64,000 nt of DNA from Epiperipatus broadwayi (Eukaryota; Onychophora; Udeonychophora; Euonychophora; Peripatidae). A program made the translations under genes and the position numbers. Positions 1-9,900 of this stretch are shown piece after piece; position 1 is the stretch's first letter, and each line of letters opens with the position of its first letter. Below the pieces are notes generated by a model. The model was given only the letters and a program-made list of their open reading frames with translations, searched no databases and was not told where the DNA came from. Location: positions 3,102,001 through 3,166,000 of the forward strand of contig JAQFVV010012490.1 of the NCBI GenBank assembly GCA_028023455.1, given 5' to 3'.

Positions 1-554
1 TCAACTAGTCCGGATTCCTTCCTTATCTGATCGGATTGAGCACGCCTTGCTGCTGACCAATGTGTAAACATGTGTATAAAATTCTATCATTAGTTAGGCT
101 CTCTGAATCCGATTGCCAGTAAGGTAATTGATCTGGCAATAAATAGCCTTTTTGGAGGCAAACCAGAGAATGTCTGTCTACCTATACGACTGAACATTCT
201 GTCCATTGAAACTACTTCCAACAGTGAAGGTGTTTCTACTATATTCACTAGCAATACATCTAAGCAGTGAGGCAAATCCCAATAGGACTGGAAGCTGCTA
301 CGACTACGGCAGACTCGAAACAAGCTGTCTAATATAGTCGGAAGAGTCATTTAACAAACTCAAGGCAAGTTGTCCAGTATAGCCGGAAGAGTTAAGACTA
401 GAACTCATGAGGCAAGCTAATATTTACAGCTGGGAGTCCAGTCTTCTGAGCCCAGTCATTCAGCACAACCAGCTCATTATTGACTCAATTATACAGCAAA
501 TTGTATTTATTGATTTTATAATATGTATGTATATTTATTCTAATAAATTATACA
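1..554 (+). repeat. Ty3/gypsy LTR copy A, truncated by window edge
   Basis: This is the reverse complement of the LTR-like repeats at 995-1569 and 3206-3803, so it lies in the opposite orientation to them. Shared landmarks are the CTAGTCCGGATTCC block at the left edge, the run of GGCAAGC/TGTCC repeats near 300-420, and the TTTATTGATT...TAATAAATTATACA right end, which closes with the CA expected of an LTR 3' end. About 30 bp of the LTR start is missing to the left of the window. It could be a solo LTR or the 3' LTR of an element lying further left. Confidence 0.7.
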
Positions 555-994
555 TATTTTAAAAAAAAATTTTTTTTCTTCTTAATTTTTTTTTTAAAAT
601 GATAACTTTGCATTAATTTTAAAAGAAGTTTATATGCTTTATTATACAAACAATTACAAACATTATATTTTTCAAAATGCAAAGCTTTACTATCATTTAC
701 AGAATTTGCTTGTTTATGCTTAATTTGATATTTTTACTTCAATTAGAACTTTTACTAGATTAGTAGGACAATGTAAATGATAAAATGCATATCAAATCAT
801 AAATGTAAATGCACAAATCCTTTGCTTCATTCTGAAAGAAACTATTTTATTATGTTTACGTATTCTAAAATGATCTTCATAGAATTATTATGGTGCTGTT
901 ATTTTGAAATGGATGGTGTTGTGTTTGGCTGTATTGCAGGATTCAGACTCAAACCAACAGTAATATCAAAAATATAAACACTCATTATTTAATA
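555..994. other. Spacer between oppositely oriented LTRs
   Basis: A+T-rich sequence with long T and A runs at 560-600. A 66-codon open frame at 777-977 shows no recognisable domain and looks like chance. I see no gene or further repeat. Confidence 0.5.
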
Positions 995-1569
995 TATATA
1001 ATTTATTAAAACAACAAATACACATATGTATTATTATATAATCAATAAATACAATTTATAATTTAGTCAATAATGAGCTGGTTGTACCGAATGACTGGAC
1101 TCACTTCCAGCTGTATATATTAGCTTGCCTCGTGAGTTCTAGTCTTAACTCTTTTGGCTGTACTGGACAGCTTGCCTCGTGAATTCTAGTCTTAACTCTT
1201 TCGGCTGTACTGGACAGCTTGCCTAGTGTCTGCCATAGTCATAGCAACTTCCAGTCCTATCGGGACTTGCCTCACTGCGTAAATGTATTAGTAATGAATA
1301 TAGTAGAAACACCTTCACTACTGGAAGTGGTATCAATGGAGAGCAGCACGTTCAGTCATTAGACAGACATTCTCTGGCTTGCCTCCAAAACGGCTGACTA
1401 TTTATTGCCAGATCCCTTATCTTACTGGCAGCAATTGAATTTAGAGAGCCTAACCAATGGTAAGATTTTTTACACATGTTTACACATTGGTTAGTGGAAA
1501 TGTACAATCCGATCAGATAAGGAAGGAATCTGGACTAGCCCACTTCTGAAGGCAAAGTCAGATAGGACA
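995..1569 (-). repeat. 3' LTR (copy B)
   Basis: About 575 bp. On the minus strand it starts TGTCCTATCTGAC immediately after a polypurine tract and ends near TAATAAATTATA. It contains a tandem duplication of 47 bp (units starting at 1122, 1169 and, partly, 1216), built around GCTTGCCTCGTGA...GGCTGTACTGGAC. The other two LTR copies carry the same internal repeat, so it belongs to the element. Repeated units inside an LTR often act as promoter or enhancer modules; that role here is inferred. Confidence 0.75.
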
Positions 1570-1570
1570 T

Positions 1571-1580
1571 CCCTTCCCCT
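1571..1580 (-). promoter_or_regulatory. Polypurine tract next to 3' LTR
   Basis: The minus strand reads AGGGGAAGGG directly before the TG that opens the LTR at 1569. Plus-strand priming of an LTR retroelement occurs at such a tract, so its position fixes the orientation and the LTR edge. Confidence 0.65.
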
Positions 1581-1599
1581 AGCTAAATTTAGCTCTGGA

Positions 1600-2665
1600 A
1601 AATGTAGCCATTGAGATGAACTGGACATGTTGTCCGCTTTGTTGGTTTCTTGCTGTTCTTGTCTTTTTCATTATTCTTGTTTGATGGACTAGTTCCTGGT
1701 TGATTGCTGCTGTCTTCAGTTTGGTGGTCATCATTTTCACTTGATGTACTTGTCCCAGGTTGCTTACTGCTGTTTTCGGTTTCTGTATGATTTAGTCTCA
1801 GTTGGTTTAGGTGGCAATGATGTTGATAACCATCTGCTGTTTGAACTACTACAGAGTAAAATCATTTCAGTTGTGTAACCACTGCTGGTATCTATTTTTG
1901 TGGATCCATAGTACATTCTGCAAAGCACATGGATGCCTATTTGTACTTTTATTTAGCTGTTTTCTTTTTCTATGTATTCAGAATCGGGTTTCAGGGCTCT
2001 CAGGTTAGTAGTTGTTCTGTTGGAGTCTTATCATTGCTGTACTTGGTGTAGAGTACTGTGCCAGTCATGTTCTGGTAATCTTAATATTCCAGCTTCCCTT
2101 ATCCATTTTTATCAGTTTTTTTGCTACTTGAACTAGTCTCTGCCTGGCCATTGCTTTCAGGATGGAATAGTGGGCTGTACACTAACTCAATGCAATTAGT
2201 GCAAAAGTTTTTGAATGCATTTGATGTAAATGTTGTGCCATTATCTGACATTATTGTCTTAGGTTGGCTATCTGTTGCAAATAGCCTTCTAAGAGCATCT
2301 AATGTTGTTGTGGAATGAAGTGATAGGACTTTCCACTATCTCCAGCCACTTGGAGAATGAATCAACTACTCTCAACAGCAGTTTGTCTTTCCATGGGCCT
2401 GCATGGTTCACATGGAGTCTAGACCAGGGCCCTTCAAGTTTACGCCACTGGGCTGGTTTGTCTTTTGCTGGTATGTTTTGATTCATTTTGCACTGCTAGC
2501 AGTGGTGGACTTTGGCCTCAATATCAGCATTTAACGTAGGTACCACACACATGATCTTGCTAGTATCTTCATTTGGACTATCCCTGGATGCCCATTATGT
2601 AATAGACTAAACACCTGGGAACATCCAGCTGGGGGAAATCACTACTCAGGATCCCCAGATAATGC
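1600..2665 (-). pseudogene. Ty3/gypsy integrase remnant
   Basis: Three minus-strand frames in succession give integrase blocks. First comes the zinc-binding region (LLHNGHPG near 2600, then HHC-stop-QC near 2500). Next is the core opening (PWSRLHVNHAGPWKDKLLL near 2440-2380, then VVDSFSKWLE). After a frameshift near 2330 come the block with SDNGTTFTS and the block with HPESNGQAE, ending near 2150. Of the DDE triad, the first Asp appears as Asn (HVNHAGP), while the Asp of SDNG and the Glu of HPESNG remain. A basic, low-complexity C-terminus rich in Asn, Lys and Thr reads through 1780-1600 up to the polypurine tract. In-frame stops, frameshifts and the lost catalytic Asp make it non-functional. 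The family call is firm; the subfamily is unknown. Confidence 0.8.
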
Positions 2666-3205
2666 AGCCAAGTTCAGTTGAGAGGATTCAGCCTACGTGT
2701 CCAGTAGGCTGAATGCAACTTATCTGGTTTTTTATTTGGCCATTTATTTATTTCCCTCTTTAACTCCTGAAAGAAATACTACCAATTTTTATTTTTGTGT
2801 TACCACTTGTAATTACTTTTACAACTACTGTTTGTAGCTGTTCTACAATCGATTTTTATTTATTATTATTATTTTTTTTCAATTTACCACTCATAATTTT
2901 AATTTTACAGCTACATTTTGTAACTGTCTAAAAAAAATTGATAGTGACAAAGCTAACAATCCACTAGAGTGAGCTTCTATCACTTTGTTGCGAGAAAAGT
3001 TCTCGTGATTGGTTGGAGCTTTTAATTGATATGCCTATATGTTTGCAGTCAATTTTCTTTCAAACAGATCTAAGTGATTTTAATAATCACCATAATGTAA
3101 ATATGACAAAGGTCTTGTCTTTAAATGCGCACTCGTGTACTCTATACTTTTGTTGAATTGTGCCAAATCTGTTGAATTTGGCATATTTTATACTATTTTT
3201 CCAGT
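2666..3205. other. Internal leftover of gypsy element
   Basis: Lies between the first recognisable integrase codons and the 5' LTR. It is A+T-rich with no convincing coding sequence. A TGG at 3202-3204 (minus strand, just outside the LTR edge) would fit a primer-binding-site start, but the following bases match no tRNA that I can identify. Confidence 0.4.
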
Positions 3206-3803
3206 CGTATAATTTATTAGAACAAATATACATACATATTATACAATCAATAAATACAATTTGGTGTATAACTTTTAGTCAATAATGAGCTGGTCGTGCC
3301 GAATGACTGGACTCACTTCCAGCTATATATATTAGCTTGCCTCGTGAGTTCTAGTAATGACTCTTCCAACTGTACTGGACAGCTTGCCTAGAGTTTGTTA
3401 AATGAGTTCTCCGGCTGTACTAGAGAGCTTGCCTCGAGTCTGCCATATTCGTAGCAACTTCCAGGTCTATCGGGACTTGCCTCACTGCATAGAAGTATCG
3501 GTAGTGAATATAGTAGAAACACTTTCGCTGTTGGAAGTAGTTTCAATGGTGAACACATTCGGTCGTACGGGCTTACCTCCAAAAAGGCTGATTATTTATT
3601 GCCAGATCCCTTACTTTACTGGCAGCAATCGGATTCAGAGAGCCTAACCAGTGGTAGGATTTTATTCACATGTTTACATATTGGCTATACTTGTTTTTAC
3701 CCTTTGGCCATGTTTATACATTGGTTAGTGGCAATGCGTGCTCAATCCGATAAGGAAGGAATCTGGACTAGTCCACTTCTCAAGGCAAGGTCAGATATGA
3801 TGG
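3206..3803 (-). repeat. 5' LTR (copy C)
   Basis: About 600 bp, collinear with 995-1569 and with the reverse complement of 1-554. It shares the AGCTTGCCT/CTGTACTGGAC internal repeats, the GTAGAAACACTT...GGAAGTAGTTTCAATGG stretch and the terminal AAGGCAAGGTCAGATA. Many substitutions and small indels separate the three copies, so the family is old. Short open frames inside (3402-3647, 3599-3847) are shadows without recognisable domains. Confidence 0.75.
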
Positions 3804-4784
3804 ATATACTAGGAAGCACTTTACCTGAAAAATATGGTCTATCTTAACCAACCTCTTACATAAAAATTATTCACTGAAAGTGAACAAAGTATAAATTATT
3901 TTATATTTAAAATTAGTTAATGATTCCTAGACACATAAATGCAATAAATAACTATAGCTAGCAATCTGCTATGTAATATTTACCAAGAAATTCCAATAGT
4001 TGAAGAGGATAATAAATTCACTACTGATTTATCAATATCTTTAATAATACAAAGATTAATTTTTCTGAGATAACATCTATGTTAACAATAAATTTTTGTG
4101 AATATTTTGCAGAAAGGAATGCTGGAATTCCAGCATTCCTGATCTAACATTAATAACATCAGAAGTAAAAATATTGTCATATTTCAGAAGATTTAGACAA
4201 GTTTTTAGGAAAGTTAAATGTTTTTTGTTTAGCTAAATATGCTTATCAAAATTACCATTAGAAATAAGAGATAGAAAAATATAGAATTCTACATGGAAAA
4301 AATAATTATAAGCAGAAACAATTATTTGGCAAGATGGCTGACTTGTGTAGATTTGCTAAATTTAATTTTCATGGAATAATTCATTAGTCAAAATATTTGC
4401 TATTTGAAAAAAAAAATTTTTTTATATAAATTATCAAATTAGCCAGACCAATTTAACTTTTTTTTAAACTTTGTATTAGAATTATTATTTTTCCCATTGT
4501 TTCTAATTTGTTTGAAATTAAAATCTTAGATTTCATTAATGTGAAAAATCAATTTTTTTCTGTTAACATTACAATGATTGCTGCATTTCTGTAAATGGTA
4601 AAAATTTTTCTCAAGACGTTTGTGGAATTCTGAAAAGACAAAATAAATTTTCTCCTATCACTACTACCAACTATTTCAAGCACTTTTTTTTTAAAAAAGT
4701 AAAACAATCGGTAATAGTATAAATAATGAACCCTACCGTTTGATAGCGCTCTTTTTCGCCCAATGCACATCAATATACTGATTC
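3804..4784. other. A+T-rich stretch with a perfect palindrome
   Basis: No gene recognised. It contains a perfect 26-bp palindrome at 4115-4140 centred on GAATTC (half-site AGGAATGCTGGAA). A minus-strand open frame at 4549-4773 has no recognisable domain. Confidence 0.5.
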
Positions 4785-5660
4785 ATGGGCCATCTGTTTG
4801 TTTACATAATATTACGGTAAAAGATTTTTTGTTTTTTTCTCAACCGGTTTTTAATTTTTTTTCGCTGTCAGCCCATCTGTTTGGTTTACATAATATTAGG
4901 GTAAACTACCAAAGTTTCTTTTTTTTCGTTTTTTAAGCAACAAATAGTTTGTTTTTAAATTATCGACTAACTGTCCATTGGTTTATTTACATAATATTAC
5001 TTCGGTAAACCAAAGTTTTTTTTTCACCTGTTTCTTTAATTTTTTTTTGGTTCGTTTTTTTAAGAAACAAACCCTTTGTTTTTAGATGGTGTTAGGGATG
5101 TTGGTTTTCTTTTAAATTATTGATTAACGCTCCGTCAGTTTGTTTACACAAAAATACGGTAAACACTTTGTTGTTTTTAGATGGTGGAGAGGGGGGGGGA
5201 GTTGGTTGTTTGCTTTGAACTTATCTTCTTTTTGGTTGAAGACTTCAACAGTTCGGTACTTTTGAATAAACAAACACTTGGTTTTTTAGAGGGTGGAGGG
5301 TTTGTTTTGATTTTAAATTGTCTTTTTTTTTTGTTAATTTATTAAGAGGCTTTTCTATTTTTTTTGTTTCAAATTTTTATACAACAGAAAGCTATATTAT
5401 ATGATAGCGAAAAGTTCTTCCTTAATTTTTGGGCCATTAATTTTTAAAAAGACATAAACAGTTTGTTTTTAAAGAACACTTTTTTTTTAAGCCGGGGGAG
5501 GTGGGGTGGGGTAGCGGGGAAGGTTTGTTTTGATTTTTAATTATCGATTTCTTTTTGGATTTTCTTTTTGAACATTTTATTATGTTACCACACAGTTCTT
5601 TATTATTATTATATATATATTTTTTGGGTGGGGCCTTTTGAATAAACTCTTAAAAACTTC
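4785..5660. repeat. Degenerate T-rich tandem repeats
   Basis: Diverged units recur about every 85-160 bp, each holding a GTTTGTTTACATAATATTACGGTAAA-like core. Cores start near 4795, 4877, 4978 and 5138. They are separated by poly-T and GTTTTTAAATTATCGA-type spacers, and by G-rich runs near 5180 and 5495. This is a minisatellite-like array, with no coding sequence. Confidence 0.55.
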
Positions 5661-6017
5661 TTTTTTTTATTTTGGTATAATAAAATATTACCTACTTTAA
5701 TTAACTGTTAATGAAACTTATCAAATATTACCTACCTACTTTCTAATCATGTGAACAACAACAAAAAACAACAGCTTCTCATAAAATAATTTATTGAATC
5801 AAAAATAAACGAAACTTTGGACAAGTTGTGAACCAAAACAAGTAACAAGAAAAATACCATTTTCGGGGGCATAAAAAAAAAAGCCAAAAATAACACGCAA
5901 ATAAAATAACAGGGAAGCCTCAAAACTGTAAGTAATGGGATTTTGGAGCCCTCGAACCAACTTCCTTTACAGTCCTCATACAGATTCACGCATAAACGGG
6001 CATTTGCACGCGAAATC

Positions 6018-6083
6018 GGAAACAACTCTGCTGAAAAGAAAAACCATTTCCGGAAACAACTCTGCTGAAAAGAAAAACCATTT
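6018..6083. repeat. 33-bp tandem duplication
   Basis: Two adjacent 33-bp units beginning CGGAAACAACTCTGCTGAAA, almost identical, at 6018-6050 and 6051-6083. They fall in an otherwise featureless region (5661-6169). Confidence 0.8.
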
Positions 6084-6169
6084 CAAGTTGTGTGCAGTTC
6101 AAAAGCATAGGGAAGCATGTGTGATGACATGACAATTCTTAATATGGAATACTAATTCCACTACGCTTT

Positions 6170-6314
6170 CTAAAAAATTTCGACAATGAATTTTTGCAGA
6201 GTTTTGTCTCTTTCAAATTTGGCCACCATTAAATCAGACCGTGGCGAGAATTCAAGAGCACTCACTTGATGAATACTGTCGCCCTCAGGTGGCCTGTTAC
6301 GGCTCAAAAAACAC
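6170..6314 (-). other. G+C-richer open segment, possible exon
   Basis: On the minus strand this segment follows an AG at 6316-6315 and stays open for 47 codons to a TAG at 6172-6170. It is far richer in G+C than its surroundings, and its entry phase would fit a splice from 6824 of the NOP53 exon to its right. The plus strand is also open over most of the same bases. I do not recognise the peptide, and it is not a clear match to the NOP53 tail. It could equally be a transposon scrap. Confidence 0.2.
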
Positions 6315-6804
6315 CTATTGTAGTATCAGCCATAAATTAAGCTGCTAAAACAGTATATTGATGTGCATTTTCTGAAAAACGACATCATCAAGTGGTGGGG
6401 TTCAGTATTCATACTATTACCAAACAATCATATAGCCAGTTAAAAAAAAATACAGATGATGTTTGAATATCAATATGTGATAGACTGAGCATAACAATTT
6501 CATTCAATTGATAAACTAAAAAATTCTTTTTTATTTTAACCAGCTAGTAATCAACCCAGAAACTACTAGCTCTTGAGTCTGCCAATTCATAATTATGCTG
6601 AACTTTGCAGGCTTGAAGTTCTTATAATAAACCAAACTGATATAAGATGACAAACTAATAATAAAAACTAAATAAATTCAGCAATAAAAATTATTTTAAA
6701 AAGGCTCAAAAAATAAAAACTTATTGATATAGGCTGTTTATAAAAGAGAATCATTTCTATTTTATATAACAATTATAATAAAATAAAAACAAAATAAATA
6801 CACA

Positions 6805-6810
6805 TTTATT
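6805..6810 (-). terminator. Possible poly(A) signal after NOP53 stop
   Basis: AATAAA on the minus strand, about 10 nt beyond the TAA. This hexamer is common by chance in such A+T-rich DNA, so it is weak support for the transcript ending here. Confidence 0.25.
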
Positions 6811-6819
6811 TTGTTGAAT

Positions 6820-6943
6820 TTACTTGTTTACTCCAAATTTTTGAGTTTTAAATCTTAATAATTTCTTTGCTTTTTTTCTTCTCTTTATTCGTTCTTCAGT
6901 TAATTTTTCTTGAGCGGCAATTTCTCGTTTAATTTTTTTAATC
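6820..6943 (-). CDS. NOP53: NOP53 exon, last one visible
   Basis: Starts after CTTTTTACAG, completes the split Lys codon and encodes IKKIKREIAAQEKLTEERIK followed by RRKKAKKLLRFKTQKFGVNK, then TAA at 6822-6820. The end is ambiguous: AACAA/GTAAAT overlapping the stop is an acceptable donor (exon edge 6824), and the family normally continues with a conserved tail. If the stop is used, the protein lacks that tail; an AATAAA at 6810-6805 on this strand supports an end here. Confidence 0.7.
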
Positions 6944-9900
6944 CTGTAAAAAGCAATTTTGTATTAAGGTCTTTCAGATATAATCTAATAGTTATAAATA
7001 TAATAATAATAATAATAATAAAAAATTACTTGAATATTTGATATTCTCTATGTTTTAGTTTTTTCTGTTCTTTTGCCTGTTTTTCCTGGAAATATATATA
7101 TTATGATCTCAATTTTTTTTTTTCAGAAAAATTTTATCTTAATTTTCTTACAAAGAAAAAAATTAATGGTCACAACAAGCAATCGTTTTTGGAAAATGTT
7201 ACATTTTTATATATAAAATAAATTTCAAAGTTGATTAAAAAAAAATTTGACATAATCAATATTACATATATTTTACATATTATAAAATATAATTAATAAT
7301 TTATATATATAAAGTTTATTATTCAAATTTTTCTCTATCTTCATAATGAAAAATAGTAGAAGACTACATAACATTTATATCCATGAAATACAATAAATCA
7401 TAAAAGTTGCCAATATGTAATGTATAGCAATAATTTCAAACTATGCAGATATATTCATGTGATAATTAGAATCTTCAAATATGTGAAAATACCTAAATAA
7501 AAATGCACAAAAATAATAGATTAGCATAAAATTTACAATTAATTATTTTGCACTTTGTTTGAATTAAAAAGTTTAAGTCAATAAGTAATTTTCAATTTTT
7601 ATATAGAAAAAGTTTTGTGATAAAAGATGCAAATGATTAAATTATAAAAAAGAACACTTTGGAAAAAAAAAATTATTAATTAAAACAATAATTAATGAGG
7701 ATGATTCCTATTTTAATTAGACACCCATTACAATGTTCAGCATTTCTAGAATCATCTATGTAAGAATGAAAAATGCCACATAAATTCCTAACAATTAATC
7801 TTTGTTAAAACCTTAAGAGTTTGACAATTTAAAGTCATAAATTTAATTGGTATGAAAGTAAAGCTGGTTGGATAAATTCAATTCAATGTTCCTCATTGAT
7901 AAAGGCCAATACCCAGAAATATTTGAAATTTGTTTGACTTTCAATTTGATAGAATGATTATTGTTGTTAACACAAATAATTCAAAAAAATTATAAAAGTC
8001 TTAACTTTTCTTAAATCTTGATCTTGTATCTAAACTTTAATCATTCTTACAGTAACAATTATATCATGCATGACTTTGGATTAAAAAAAGTCCTGGCTTG
8101 GGGGAATTATTTGGCGATGGTAGTAATACTGGGCTCATTTTGATGTGACACCTGAGCATATGTAAGAGACATATGAAATATTTCTACTATATAAATTTAA
8201 TTAAACATTTCTTATTAAGTACAATAAAAAAAAAAAACTGTGATTGCAAGGCACTGTCTAGTCTTATTCAATAAAAATATTTAATGAAATAGATGTATAT
8301 AATTTATAACAAAATTACAATTATGAAAAAAATGATTAAAAGTTCAGTGTTAATAATAGCCAATTCTATCATCACATAAATATAATGTTTCAAGAAATAG
8401 CAAAGAATGACTGGATTAGATAAACAGAATAAATGACATTCTATTTTTTATAAAAAATTTAATTGGTTCAAATATAAGTCATAATTATATTCAAAAGGAA
8501 GTAAATTCACATAATGACACATAGAAAAACCAGCTTTTAAAGAGCACATTATAAAACAAAGATTATTCCAATATCCCCCAGCACAAAAAAAAATGGAAAA
8601 AAAGACACTACTCATTAGACTTGACAATTGCCAGGTAATAAGAATGTGTATAGTTTTTTTATTGTTTTGCCATATAGCTACAAATAGTTAAATATCCATT
8701 CATTTCCTTAGAGTCAATGATTAGCTGTTAAAAATTAAATGACAGAAAAATCCTAAGTGGACAAACATACATGCTAATATTAACCTTATTTAATTATGAC
8801 TTTCAATGGAAATGGCATTAAACAATCATAAAATTGCGTAAAATGTGTATGTGTAAGCTCTCCACCAAGCAATATTCAATACATAGCATATTAAACATAG
8901 TCTATAACAAATGAAATACATTAACAGTCTGAGAAAATAAATCTTGATTATGGATAGTATGTCAATGTAGATTATTTTTAAATTGTCAAAGAATGGTTAT
9001 ATGAGTATAAAAATATTTTGTCTATATTATTTAACATTCTACAAAAACAGGCTTTGATAAAAATAAATAAATCATCTTTTAATCATGAACACTTATGTAA
9101 CACACTACACGGATAAATTTAATTAGCAACTAAAGAATCAGATGTTTTACACAAAATAAAATTTGATAATACAATTTGAATTAGCATCTGTTAGAATTAA
9201 ATTAATGAATCTAAGTCATGGCATGAAAAATTATCCAAATTAGTATGATTTACATCTGAACTTTCTATATATTAACAATTGATTTTTGTTAATTTTTGAA
9301 AATATATATGAAAGAAGTACAATTATAATTTAAAAAATTTTTTTTATTAAATAAATATGACTCAATATTTTTTTTTTAATACAAATAATCACAAATTTAA
9401 TACAAAGTTTAAGAAAAAAATGGTGCCAAAGACTGTGGATTGTTATAATAGAAGCTTTAAAAACAAAAGGACTACATTAAACAGACTTACACAATACTGT
9501 CTTGAGAAATATGCACCAGTAAAATTATCATATTACAACATAATATGAAACAAAAGTAACTATAATGTTTATCATATTGCTATTATTTAAATAATTTTAA
9601 TATATACTGAAACTGTACATATATATCCAGATGTGTGCTTCACCATTTACCATTTCTTTAACTTACTAACCCTAAAGTCAACCACAGTTAATGAATATTG
9701 ATATGAGATATAAAATATTTAGAAAAATTTATACATGTAAAAAATATGTATTATAGGTGTGGGTGTAGGCCAAATGCAGTTAAAGAAAGGTAAGAAAAAA
9801 CACTGAAAGTAAAATAAATAAAAAATTATTTAGCAAATAAACATAATCCAATCTAATGACGAAAGTCTAAAATATTTGTTCGCAGGGATGAATACCAAAA

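Larger units (their letters stand above)
995..3803 (-). mobile_element. Decayed Ty3/gypsy element with two LTRs
   Basis: Two direct LTR-like repeats (995-1569 and 3206-3803) enclose a 1.6 kb interior whose minus strand encodes the tail of a Ty3/gypsy polyprotein: the integrase HHCC finger, the catalytic core and a short basic C-terminus. A purine tract directly precedes the left LTR on the minus strand. Because the integrase and the tract both read on the minus strand, the right repeat is the 5' LTR and the left repeat the 3' LTR. Gag, protease, reverse transcriptase and RNase H are absent, so most of the interior was lost. It is a different family from the gypsy element at 21-26 kb. Confidence 0.8.

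Noticed and set aside
4785-5660. CRISPR or telomeric repeat
   Set aside because: Units are diverged, spacers irregular and the genome eukaryotic; no short regular telomere unit such as TTAGG(G) is present.
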